A DNA stretch of 10,698 nt from CAYZUC01 sp964481705. GTDB taxonomy: Bacteria > Bacillota > Clostridia > Lachnospirales > Lachnospiraceae. The first letter of the stretch is position 1, and the number at the start of each line of letters is the position of its first letter. Positions 1-6,228 of this stretch are shown here, in pieces. Both the position numbers and the translations under genes were made by a program. Where the stretch lies: the NCBI GenBank assembly GCA_964481705.1, contig CAYZUC010000097.1, positions 1-10,698 of the forward strand. The letters run 5' to 3'. The notes below the pieces were generated by a model that worked only from the letters and a program-made list of their open reading frames with translations, was not told the origin of the DNA and did no database searches.

Positions 1-71
1 AAGCTGCTGAAATACCAACATCAAGATTAGGAGTATGGAATAAAGTAGGACGATTATTTGGAATTAACTAA
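1..71 (+). CDS. C-terminal end of an unidentified protein (5' end outside window)
   Basis: Frame 3 is open from the window edge to a TAA at 69-71 and encodes about 22 residues ending in LGVWNKVGRLFGIN. The mix of aromatic, basic and glycine residues reads like a real protein tail, but it is too short to assign to a family. It points the same way as the KilA-N gene that starts 49 nt further on, so the two could share a transcript within one mobile element. It could also be a chance open frame. Confidence 0.4.
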   Translation, partial: AAEIPTSRLGVWNKVGRLFGIN

Positions 72-120
72 ATAAAAACCGCCCCTAGAACTTACGATAC
101 CAAGAGAAAGGATATCAAGC

Positions 121-963
121 ATGAAAATAAATGCAAATGGAAATGAAATATCCGTTATTACTAATCCAAATAGCAATGAAGACTATCTTTCTTTAACAGA
201 TCTTGCAAAGCAGAAAAACGCAGATGATCCAAGAATTGTAATATCAAACTGGATGAGTTCTTATTCTACTATTGATTTTCTTGCAACATGGGAGAAATTC
301 TATAATCCAAATTTTAACCGTATGGAATTCCAGTCGGTTAGAGGTGAGCCAGGTAGACTTGTTATGACTCCTAAACAATGGATTGAACGTATGTCTGCTG
401 TTGGAATCACTTCACAAGCAGGTCGTTACGGTGGTACTTACGCACATACTGATATAGCCTTTGAGTTTGCTTCATGGATTTCTCCAGAATTCAAGCTATA
501 TGTAATTAAGGACTATCAACGATTAAAAATTGATGAAGCAAAGCGTCTAGAAATCGGATGGGATACAAAACGTGAGCTTTCAAAAATTAATTATAGAATT
601 CATACTGATGCAATAAAAGAATTCTTAATTACACCAGAATTAACAAAAGCGGAAATAGGATATCAATACGCAACCGAAGCAGATATTTTAAATGTAGCAT
701 TATTTGGTAAGACATCAAAACAATGGAAAGATGAAACAGGACACAAAAAACTAAATATGCGTGATTTTGCAAGTGTTGAACAGTTAATTGTATTAGTGAA
801 TCTAGAAAGTATGAATGCTGATATGATAAGGCAAGGACTAAATAAACAAGACAGACTTGTAAAGCTTAGAAGTGTAGCATATTACCAGCTACAATCATTA
901 CAAAATAGTAATGCTGCAACTAGGCTAAAAGAAAATATTCAAAATCAAATAGTACAAAAATAA
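121..963 (+). CDS. KilA-N domain protein, phage/mobile-element type
   Basis: This 280-residue protein has an N-terminal KilA-N domain at about residues 20-137. It opens with a segment around YLSLTDLAKQ and closes with the characteristic block around FEFASWISPEFKLYVIKDYQ. KilA-N is a putative DNA-binding module found in phage antirepressor-like proteins, large DNA viruses and bacterial mobile elements; the molecular role of stand-alone copies is mostly unknown. The second half (about 140-280) has the pattern EADILNVALFGKTSKQW followed by MRDFASVEQLIVLVNLES. From memory, this C-terminal module recurs in bacterial KilA-N proteins and is not catalytic in any way I recognise. The ATG at 121 is supported by AGAAAGGA at 105-112, 8 nt upstream. 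The gene is intact but visibly more A+T-rich than the core genes from 2.1 kb onward. Its neighbour is a dead integrase, so it is probably cargo of a decayed element. No signal peptide or membrane segment is seen. Confidence 0.85.
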   Translation: MKINANGNEISVITNPNSNEDYLSLTDLAKQKNADDPRIVISNWMSSYSTIDFLATWEKFYNPNFNRMEFQSVRGEPGRLVMTPKQWIERMSAVGITSQAGRYGGTYAHTDIAFEFASWISPEFKLYVIKDYQRLKIDEAKRLEIGWDTKRELSKINYRIHTDAIKEFLITPELTKAEIGYQYATEADILNVALFGKTSKQWKDETGHKKLNMRDFASVEQLIVLVNLESMNADMIRQGLNKQDRLVKLRSVAYYQLQSLQNSNAATRLKENIQNQIVQK

Positions 964-969
964 AGAAAT

Positions 970-1017
970 GGTGCTTCTAGCACCGAGACGGCATGCAAAG
1001 CTCCGAAAAGCAATGCC
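970..1017 (+). other. Two short hairpins directly after the KilA-N stop
   Basis: Seven nucleotides after the KilA-N stop lies a perfect 5-bp hairpin (GGTGC 970-974, GCACC 980-984, loop TTCTA). A second stem follows: GGCAT at 990-994 pairs with ATGCC at 1013-1017, with a possible inner GC/GC extension. Neither has a U-tract, so a simple intrinsic terminator is unlikely. The stems could belong to a small RNA, an mRNA 3' structure or a protein-binding site. I do not recognise an Rfam family. Confidence 0.4.
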
Positions 1018-1048
1018 CCTATTCAATTCATATTATACTTTTCGGAGC
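1000..1048. repeat. Perfect 11-bp inverted repeat with 27-bp spacer
   Basis: GCTCCGAAAAG at 1000-1010 is the exact reverse complement of CTTTTCGGAGC at 1038-1048. The left arm lies inside the loop of the 990-1017 stem, so the two structures exclude each other in RNA. No run of T follows the right arm. A smaller A+T palindrome (TTCTTTT 1079-1085, AAAAGAA 1091-1097) lies further on. The repeat could be an element end, an operator or a switchable RNA; function is unknown. Confidence 0.6.
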
Positions 1049-1153
1049 GCACAAAGTCAATTTATACGCTATTTTACGTTCTTTTTTTAGAAAAGAATGT
1101 GATAATATGGCTAAACGATCAGGATAGAGATATCATACCACAATATCAACTAA

Positions 1154-1852
1154 GGAATACCGTCACTATATATCCTTAATTCATATTCATGTATATGGGA
1201 ATACGAAAAAAGAATCCTCGGTGATGATGAGAAGATAGCAATCAAGCGATTGAAGGATGAGAATGCCTTCACCCCGGAAGAATTGTTTTTCGTGAGTACT
1301 ATGTTTGCATCCGGAGTCAGACCGCAGGAGCTCCTTGCGCTGACGAAATCATCCATCAACCTTGTGTCACACACTCTGACGGTCAATAGCGCGCTTGTCT
1401 GGACGGGTGGTAAAACTCTTAAGTCGCCTAAATCAAAAGCGGGATTTCGGACGATAGACCTACCAGAATGGTATATCAAGGAGCAGGCTCATTATATCCG
1501 TAGCTGTGACAGTCTATACCTAATACATGGCAAGGATAAGACTCTGATATCTCAATCTTCATATCGATCGCTCTGAAACGGAATCTATAACAAGCTGAAT
1601 ATGGCTCTTGGTGGTACAGAGCGTATTTACTATAAAAAGAAACTGAAACAGGGTTATGTGGCTGCAACAGACATCACACCATATGTATTCCGGCACAACT
1701 ACTGTACCATGCTATACTATGCCGGTGTAGACGTGAAAGAAGCACAACGAATCATGGGGCATTCATCCATCAAGATTACTCTCGAAATATACACGCATTT
1801 ATTCTCTTCTGGGCAAGAATTAAAAGCCAAAATTGACACACTTGTCATATAG
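1154..1852 (+). pseudogene. Decayed tyrosine integrase (phage/ICE type)
   Basis: One continuous frame from 1154 to the TAA ending at 1852 encodes the catalytic domain of a tyrosine recombinase, broken by a single TGA at 1574-1576. Reading through gives RSL-stop-NGIYNKL, which fits a TGG (Trp) to TGA change. Recognisable catalytic parts are the box I Arg in ASGVRPQELLALT, the beta-hairpin Lys in LKSPKSKAGFRTI, the second Arg in VFRHNYCTML, the GHSS His and the nucleophile Tyr in EIYTHLF. The HxxR box reads YVFR, so its His is replaced by Tyr (CAT to TAT). The arm-binding and core-binding N-terminal domains expected of a ~380-400 residue enzyme are missing; a short ATG frame at 1107 (MAKRSG, then stop) may be the old start. 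Three independent lesions indicate a dead gene. The gene lies next to the 3' end of tRNA-Thr, typical of elements that insert into tRNA genes. Confidence 0.88.
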
Positions 1853-1959
1853 ATTTTGACATAATTTTGACATAATGAAATTTATTCCATATTTTTACTG
1901 CACCCACCAAGCCAGTAAACGCAATGCTCTTCCATTTTTTACTGACATAGAATGACATA
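1853..1959 (+). repeat. TGACATA repeats after the integrase, including an 11-bp tandem pair
   Basis: ATTTTGACATA occurs twice without a gap (1853-1863 and 1864-1874). The heptamer TGACATA recurs at 1943-1949 and 1953-1959, giving four direct copies within about 100 bp. An inverted near-copy, TGTCATA, sits at 1843-1849. Short repeated sites between an integrase gene and the element end are typical of arm-type integrase binding sites. That role is inferred from position only. Confidence 0.5.
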
Positions 1960-2000
1960 ATTATTTTCACTTATTCCAACCAATTCCCATAGAAACAAGA

Positions 2001-2037
2001 ATGGCTCAAACCCTCATAAATAGAAGGCTTGAGCCAC
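2001..2037 (-). terminator. Hairpin terminator of tRNA-Thr, possibly bidirectional
   Basis: ATGGCTCAAACC at 2001-2012 faces GGCTTGAGCCAC at 2026-2037. As minus-strand RNA the stem is unbroken, because positions 2010/2028 and 2001/2037 form G-U pairs; as plus-strand RNA both are A-C mismatches. The pairing therefore favours a role as terminator for the minus-strand tRNA. It lies 10 nt beyond the tRNA and is followed by a T-rich TCTTGTTTCT. On the plus strand it is followed by ACTTTTCTTTC, so it may also stop transcription from the element. Confidence 0.75.
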
Positions 2038-2047
2038 TTTTCTTTCA

Positions 2048-2120
2048 TGCTGAAATCCGGAATCGAACCGGAGACCTCATCACTACCAATGATGCGCGCT
2101 ACCGACTGTGCCATTTCAGC
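2048..2120 (-). tRNA. tRNA-Thr (anticodon GGT)
   Basis: The minus strand folds into a complete 73-nt cloverleaf. The acceptor stem is GCTGAAA/TTTCAGC with discriminator A. The D arm is GCAC-AGTCGGTA-GCGC, with one A-C mismatch. The anticodon arm is CATCA-TTGGTAG-TGATG, with GGT at positions 34-36, which reads ACC threonine codons. The T arm is TCCGG-TTCGATT-CCGGA. CCA is not encoded and must be added after transcription. A promoter lies upstream and a terminator hairpin downstream, so the gene can be expressed on its own. Its 3' end faces the integrase remnant. Confidence 0.95.
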
Positions 2121-2148
2121 TTAACGGTCTTTGTAACGACCGAAGATT

Positions 2149-2178
2149 ATTTTATCATAGGTAATTGTCGAATGTCAA
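2149..2178 (-). promoter_or_regulatory. Promoter of tRNA-Thr, overlapping the sigH stop codon
   Basis: Reading the minus strand, TTGACA (2178-2173, a perfect -35) is followed by 18 nt and TAAAAT (2154-2149, five of six matches to TATAAT). The -35 box contains the TGA stop of sigH. Transcription would start near 2142, leaving a leader of about 20 nt that can form a 5-bp hairpin (2125-2129 with 2138-2142) just before the mature tRNA. Confidence 0.75.
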
Positions 2179-2789
2179 TGATGTATAATATGTTTTTTCA
2201 ATTTTGTACGGATTCTTTGAAGTGCATTGTCGGTGGACTTCTCATCACGTCCCAAGACCTTTGCTATCTGTGTATACGTCATGCCTGTCAAATGAAGGTC
2301 CAGTACTTCTTTCTCCAGAGGGCTTAGGCTTTCCTCGATTGCAAGTTCCATATCATGTGCATTTTCTTTATCAATCAGAACCTCCTCAGGATTCAGCTCG
2401 CTGGTAGAGGCAAGTGCATCCATCAAAGGTGCACTGTCATCCTCCTCTGAGTTATTTGCATACAGTGAGATATAGCTGTTTAAGGGTGCATGTTTCTGTC
2501 TGCCGGAAGCACGAACCGCCGTATACATCTGACGACTGATACACAGCTCAGCAAAAGTATAAAAGCTCGCATCACGTCCACAGTCATAGTCACGAATCGC
2601 TTTAAACAGTCCAATCATACCTTCCTGAATCAAATCTTCATTATCTGCGCCCAAAATATACATGGATTTTGCTTTACTACGAACTAGATTCTTATACTTC
2701 TCCATGATAAAATCGGTAATCGCATCATCTCCATCACGAAGCTGCATAATTAACTCTTCATCACTATAAAGTGCATAATCCTTGCTCAT
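2175..2789 (-). CDS. sigH: RNA polymerase sigma-H factor (Spo0H)
   Basis: This 204-residue sigma-70 family protein matches the SigH/Spo0H group, which in Bacillus and Clostridia directs RNA polymerase to early sporulation, competence or post-exponential genes. Region 2 is clear: the segment around GADNEDLIQEGMIGLFKAIRDYD, then FYTFAELCISRQ and the RQKHAPLNSY block typical of SigH. A variable linker (LNPEEVL) leads into region 4 with the helix-turn-helix YTQIAKVLGRDEKSTDNALQRI, which reads the -35 element. Length is close to the 218 residues of the B. subtilis protein. I chose ATG 2789 rather than an in-frame GTG at 2801, because the purine-rich GTGAGGTGGAGG directly before 2789 is the likely ribosome binding site. 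The gene starts 37 nt after the rlmB stop, so readthrough from the cys operon is likely. No separate promoter is obvious in the gap. Confidence 0.93.
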   Translation of the reverse strand: MSKDYALYSDEELIMQLRDGDDAITDFIMEKYKNLVRSKAKSMYILGADNEDLIQEGMIGLFKAIRDYDCGRDASFYTFAELCISRQMYTAVRASGRQKHAPLNSYISLYANNSEEDDSAPLMDALASTSELNPEEVLIDKENAHDMELAIEESLSPLEKEVLDLHLTGMTYTQIAKVLGRDEKSTDNALQRIRTKLKKHIIHH

Positions 2790-2826
2790 CCTCCACCTCA
2801 CTTTGTATATCTCTGTGTCTATTGTA

Positions 2827-3564
2827 TTAATTCCTCTGTCTCACAATTTCAAAAGCCAATACGCCTGCTGCCACCGATGCATTTAAAGAGTCAATATCGC
2901 CCTTCATCGGAATTGCAGCAACAAAATCGCACTTTTCCTTCACCAATCTTCCAACCCCATCTCCTTCACTTCCAATGACCAGGCCGATAGGACCTTTCAG
3001 ATCCAGATTGTACATTACTTCTCCATCCATATCCGCACAGACAAACCAGATTCCCCTCTTCTGAAGTTCCTCAATCGTCTTTGCCAGATTGGTAACCTTT
3101 ACAACCGGAGTATAATTCAGAGCTCCAGCAGATGTCTTGGCAACGGTCGCAGTCAGTCCTACTGCTCGATTCTTAGGAATAATGACTCCATGGGCACCAG
3201 CTTGGTTTGCCGTACGAATAATCGCCCCCAGGTTATGGGGATCCTCAATATTATCCAATAAAATGATAAATGGAGGTTCATCCTTCTTTTTTGCCAACTC
3301 AAAGATATCATCAATCTCCGCGTACTCATATGCTGCCGAATATGCAATTACGCCTTGATGATTTCCTGTATCTGATATCTGGTCAAGTCGCTCCCTTGTC
3401 ACAAATCTTGTCTGAATACCAAGCTTTCTGGATTCTCTCTTAATCGTCTGCATGGGTCCGTCTTGACAACCATCCAGAAGGAATAGTTTATCAATCGGCT
3501 TTCCGGCACGCATAGCCTCTATGACAGCATTTCTTCCTTCGATTGTAAATTCCTCGTATCTCAT
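2827..3564 (-). CDS. rlmB: 23S rRNA (guanosine-2'-O-)-methyltransferase RlmB (SpoU family)
   Basis: This 245-residue protein is a SPOUT-class 2'-O-methyltransferase, with an N-terminal substrate-binding domain (about 1-75) and the knotted catalytic domain. The three SpoU motifs are present: motif 1 around NLGAIIRTANQAGAHG (N111, R117), motif 2 VIGSEGDGV (197-204), and motif 3 around IPMKGDIDSLNASVAAGV (N228). RlmB enzymes use S-adenosylmethionine to methylate G2251 (E. coli numbering) in the peptidyl-transferase P loop of 23S rRNA. Related SpoU enzymes act on tRNA or other rRNA sites, so the exact target is inferred from context: mrnC-rlmB-sigH is the conserved Firmicute order. The ATG at 3564 follows GGAGAAG at good spacing. 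A 69-nt gap separates it from mrnC. Length is normal and all key motif residues are present. Confidence 0.9.
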   Translation of the reverse strand: MRYEEFTIEGRNAVIEAMRAGKPIDKLFLLDGCQDGPMQTIKRESRKLGIQTRFVTRERLDQISDTGNHQGVIAYSAAYEYAEIDDIFELAKKKDEPPFIILLDNIEDPHNLGAIIRTANQAGAHGVIIPKNRAVGLTATVAKTSAGALNYTPVVKVTNLAKTIEELQKRGIWFVCADMDGEVMYNLDLKGPIGLVIGSEGDGVGRLVKEKCDFVAAIPMKGDIDSLNASVAAGVLAFEIVRQRN

Positions 3565-3633
3565 ATCTTCTCCATTTCTGTTTATCAGCCCAATACAAGC
3601 TATGGCTGTTCCAATTTCATCCTGTATCTTCGA

Positions 3634-4089
3634 CTAAACAACCGTTTCTGTCTGCTCCAATCCCATCTTAGTGAGCGTTACAATCCTCTCCATGTTCCCT
3701 GCCAGATATAAATATCCAACCAAAGCTTCCAAACCGGTCGCTTTTCGATACGTCTGTATGGATGCATTCTTAGCACTGCTACCTGACTTAGCATTTCTCC
3801 CTCTTCGGTAGATATCCTGTTCCTGTTCTGTGAGGCTGTTGGAGTCCAGAAGTGCCTCCATAATCTCAGCCTGCTTATTTGCCTGAACAAGTGCTGTTGT
3901 TGCTTTGTGCAGTCTATTCACCGGTACATTTCCACGTTCTACGACAACAGTCCTTATCACAAGACTGAATACAGCATCCCCCACAAATGCCAGAGTAAGT
4001 GGTGAGTATTCGTTTAGTCTGGTACGTGCTTCACCAAATTCGCGTTCGATGCAGTCCTTGAAATCTGCATGGTTTAAACTCTCTTCCAT
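3634..4089 (-). CDS. mrnC: Mini-ribonuclease III (23S rRNA maturation)
   Basis: This 151-residue protein consists of a single RNase III catalytic domain without the C-terminal dsRNA-binding domain, as in Firmicute Mini-III. The signature helix is LTLAFVGDAVFSLVIR, with the metal-binding Asp at residue 38. The second acidic residue is E121 in ATGLEALVGYLYLAG. Between them is the family block YRRGRNAKSGSSAKNA. In B. subtilis the enzyme works as a dimer, with help from ribosomal protein L3, to trim the 5' and 3' ends of 23S rRNA precursor. The ATG at 4089 lies inside the end of cysS (16-nt overlap) and is preceded by GAAGGAG, so translation is probably coupled to cysS. An N-terminal extension of about 15 residues relative to the B. 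subtilis protein is the only small oddity. Confidence 0.92.
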   Translation of the reverse strand: MEESLNHADFKDCIEREFGEARTRLNEYSPLTLAFVGDAVFSLVIRTVVVERGNVPVNRLHKATTALVQANKQAEIMEALLDSNSLTEQEQDIYRRGRNAKSGSSAKNASIQTYRKATGLEALVGYLYLAGNMERIVTLTKMGLEQTETVV

Positions 4090-5471
4090 TTTACTCCTTC
4101 TCTGGTATCTTCTAAAACAATTCCCTTTTCCAAAAGTTCATTACGGATTGCATCTGCTTTTGCAAAATCCTTTTCCTTTTTGGCTGCTTTTCTTTCTTCA
4201 ATCTTTCCTTCTACATAAGAGCTAAGTTCATCATCAATCTCCTTTTCTTCAAAAGGAATGGTAAGATTTAAAGATAATACACGGTCAAAATCAGCGTACA
4301 AAGCATGCTTCGTAGCATCATTGGCATCTTCCTTCATGAGATCGTAGAGAATGGTAATCGCACTTGCCGTATTCAAGTCATTTCCAATAATTTCTGCAAA
4401 TCTATTATGAAACTCTTCGAATTTCGCCTCATCCACTACCCCTTCAGAGGTATAAGAGCTTGTCTTCTCACGCAGCTTACGATAGGTCAATGCAGCACTG
4501 TCGAGTCGCTCATAAGAGAATTCTAACGGTTTACGATAGTGAGACTGCAGACAGAAGAAGCGGTATGCCAATGGATCATAGCCTTTCTGCTCCAAAAGGT
4601 CTACCGTGAGAAATTCTCCCTTTGACTTGCTCATTTTTCCTTGTGCGTCATTCAGATGATGTACATGAAACCAATAATTACACCATTTATGTCCAATGTA
4701 GGATTCACTCTGCGCTACTTCATTGGTATGATGGGGAAAGATATTATCTACACCACCACAATGGATATCCATACGCTCACCCAGATGTTTCATGCTGATA
4801 GCCGAGCACTCAATATGCCATCCTGGATAACCGACTCCCCATGGACTATCCCATTTAAGTGCCTGGTCTTCAAATTTTGATTGTGTAAACCATAATACGA
4901 AATCATTCTTGTTTCGTTTGTTTGTGTCCTCGGAAACATCGTCGCGAACACCAACCAAAAGCTCTTCCTCGCTCTGATTACCAAATACATAGTAACGATC
5001 GAGCTTTGAAGTATCAAAATAAACATTCTCTCCTGCTTGGTAAGCATAGCCCTTTTCCAACAGAACCTCAATCATATGAATAAACTCTGCAATACAGTTC
5101 GTAGCAGGTTCTACAACATCGGGACGTTTGATATTAAGCTTCGTACAGTCAGAGAAAAAGGCATCTGTATAAAACTTTGCAACCTCCATGACTGTTTTAT
5201 GCTCACGCTTAGCGCCCTTTAGCATCTTATCATCGCCGCTGTCTGCATCACTTGTCAAATGACCAACATCGGTAATATTCATGACACGTTTTACGTCGTA
5301 TCCCAGGTAGCGAAATGTCTTTTCCAAAACATCCTCCATCAGATAACTGCGGAGGTTTCCGATGTGCGCATAATGGTAAACCGTCGGTCCACAAGTGTAC
5401 ATTCCGACTTTACCCTCAACATTAGGCTTGAAAACTTCCTTCTCTTTAGATAACGTATTATAAATAATCAT
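4074..5471 (-). CDS. cysS: Cysteinyl-tRNA synthetase
   Basis: This 465-residue class I aminoacyl-tRNA synthetase joins cysteine to tRNA-Cys using ATP in the cytoplasm. The HIGH-type motif is HIGN at residues 36-39 and the KMSKS loop is at 279-283. The zinc site that selects cysteine is complete: C27 in MYTCGPT, C222 in WHIECSAIS, and H247 and E251 in FPHHTNE, with the same spacing as in E. coli CysS. The C-terminal part (about 310-465) is the helical anticodon-binding region, ending in the lysine-rich KEKDFAKADAIRNELLEKGI block usual for CysS. Length is normal. The start ATG overlaps the cysE stop as ATGA (4 nt), with GGAG upstream inside cysE, which points to translational coupling. Expression should be controlled by the cysteine T-box at 6196-6388 together with cysE. 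Confidence 0.97.
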   Translation of the reverse strand: MIIYNTLSKEKEVFKPNVEGKVGMYTCGPTVYHYAHIGNLRSYLMEDVLEKTFRYLGYDVKRVMNITDVGHLTSDADSGDDKMLKGAKREHKTVMEVAKFYTDAFFSDCTKLNIKRPDVVEPATNCIAEFIHMIEVLLEKGYAYQAGENVYFDTSKLDRYYVFGNQSEEELLVGVRDDVSEDTNKRNKNDFVLWFTQSKFEDQALKWDSPWGVGYPGWHIECSAISMKHLGERMDIHCGGVDNIFPHHTNEVAQSESYIGHKWCNYWFHVHHLNDAQGKMSKSKGEFLTVDLLEQKGYDPLAYRFFCLQSHYRKPLEFSYERLDSAALTYRKLREKTSSYTSEGVVDEAKFEEFHNRFAEIIGNDLNTASAITILYDLMKEDANDATKHALYADFDRVLSLNLTIPFEEKEIDDELSSYVEGKIEERKAAKKEKDFAKADAIRNELLEKGIVLEDTREGVKWKRV

Positions 5472-6142
5472 GTTCTAAACTCCTTTTTAATTTGTTTTAT
5501 TTCTTTTTCCAGATCAATTAATCGATTCGTTAACGCAACATTTTCCTGTTGCAGATTGCTGATATCATCCTTTACCGGATCCGGCAGATTGCATTGATCC
5601 ATGTCATCTCGAGGAATCGAGACATTATTATGCTTCACCACTCGACCCGGGACACCAACTACCGTACAGTTCGGAGGCACCGCTTCCAACACTACCGAGC
5701 CGGCTCCAATCTTGGAATTTTCTCCTACCGTAAAGGAACCCAGTACTTTTGCTCCAGCACTAATCATGACATTATCTCCAATCGTAGGATGGCGTTTTCC
5801 CTGTTCTTTTCCGGTTCCACCAAGCGTTACTCCCTGATATAATGTTACATTATCTCCAATAATAGTTGTTTCTCCAATTATAACACCATGACCATGATCA
5901 ATGAAAAAGCCTTCTCCTATCTGCGCACCCGGATGTATCTCAATTCCCGTCTTACGCGCAGAATTCTGTGAAATCCATCGGGCCAAAAAATAATGATGGT
6001 TTACATAAAGTTTGTGGGCGCGCCGATAAGCTAATATGGCACGAAAACTCGGATACAGAAATACTTCCAGATTGGAATGCATAGCTGGGTCCCGTTCTCT
6101 TATTACCTTCATCTCTTCCTTGATAAATTTTAAATATCCCAT
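5468..6142 (-). CDS. cysE: Serine O-acetyltransferase, left-handed beta-helix type
   Basis: This 224-residue enzyme transfers acetyl from acetyl-CoA to L-serine, giving O-acetylserine, the first committed step of cysteine synthesis. The N-terminal helical part carries the DPA motif (D18). The hexapeptide beta-helix (about 67-165) holds the catalytic pair D82-H83 in IDHGHGVIIGET, H118 in GKRHPT, and the acetyl-CoA region GAGSVVLEAVPPNCTVVGVPGR. It is the shorter form seen in B. subtilis, without the extra N-terminal domain of E. coli CysE. The last ~35 residues (NLQQENVALTNRLIDLEKEI onward) have a heptad pattern and probably form a coiled coil. This replaces the Ile-ended flexible tail that E. 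coli CysE inserts into CysK, so a standard CysE-CysK complex is less certain. The ATG at 6142 follows a weak AGGAC site. It is the first gene behind the T-box. Confidence 0.95.
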   Translation of the reverse strand: MGYLKFIKEEMKVIRERDPAMHSNLEVFLYPSFRAILAYRRAHKLYVNHHYFLARWISQNSARKTGIEIHPGAQIGEGFFIDHGHGVIIGETTIIGDNVTLYQGVTLGGTGKEQGKRHPTIGDNVMISAGAKVLGSFTVGENSKIGAGSVVLEAVPPNCTVVGVPGRVVKHNNVSIPRDDMDQCNLPDPVKDDISNLQQENVALTNRLIDLEKEIKQIKKEFRT

Positions 6143-6195
6143 AATCCGTCCTGTCTGCGTTTCTTACACGCCCTATTCTTGTCAGAAAATCCGAC

Positions 6196-6228
6196 AAAAA
6201 AAGCCACCTCTTAATCGTAAGAGGCGGC
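6196..6228 (-). terminator. T-box-controlled intrinsic terminator before cysE
   Basis: On the minus strand an 11-bp stem (GCCGCCTCTTA 6228-6218 with TAAGAGGTGGC 6213-6203, one G-U pair, loop CGAT) is followed at once by seven U (6202-6196). Its 5' arm contains CCGCCTCT, which in the alternative fold pairs with GTGG and AGAG on either side of the T-box bulge. Terminator and antiterminator are therefore mutually exclusive. Confidence 0.93.

Noticed and set aside
1000..1048. 11-bp inverted repeat as a plain intrinsic terminator for the KilA-N gene
   Set aside because: No U-run follows the right arm and the 27-nt loop is long for an intrinsic terminator.
1150..1479. Minus-strand open frame opposite the integrase
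   Set aside because: The plus strand carries clear integrase catalytic motifs here; the antisense frame is a shadow.
1574..1576. TGA in the integrase as recoded Trp or selenocysteine
   Set aside because: The other genes use TGA as a stop (for example sigH and cysE), no SECIS-like element is apparent, and other lesions mark the gene as decayed.
2001..2327. Plus-strand open frame of 108 codons across the tRNA
   Set aside because: It covers the terminator hairpin, tRNA-Thr and the end of sigH on the other strand; no protein family resemblance and no ribosome binding site.
2790..2801. sigH start at GTG 2801
   Set aside because: The GTGAGGTGGAGG stretch serves better as the ribosome binding site for ATG 2789, where SigH-like sequence begins.
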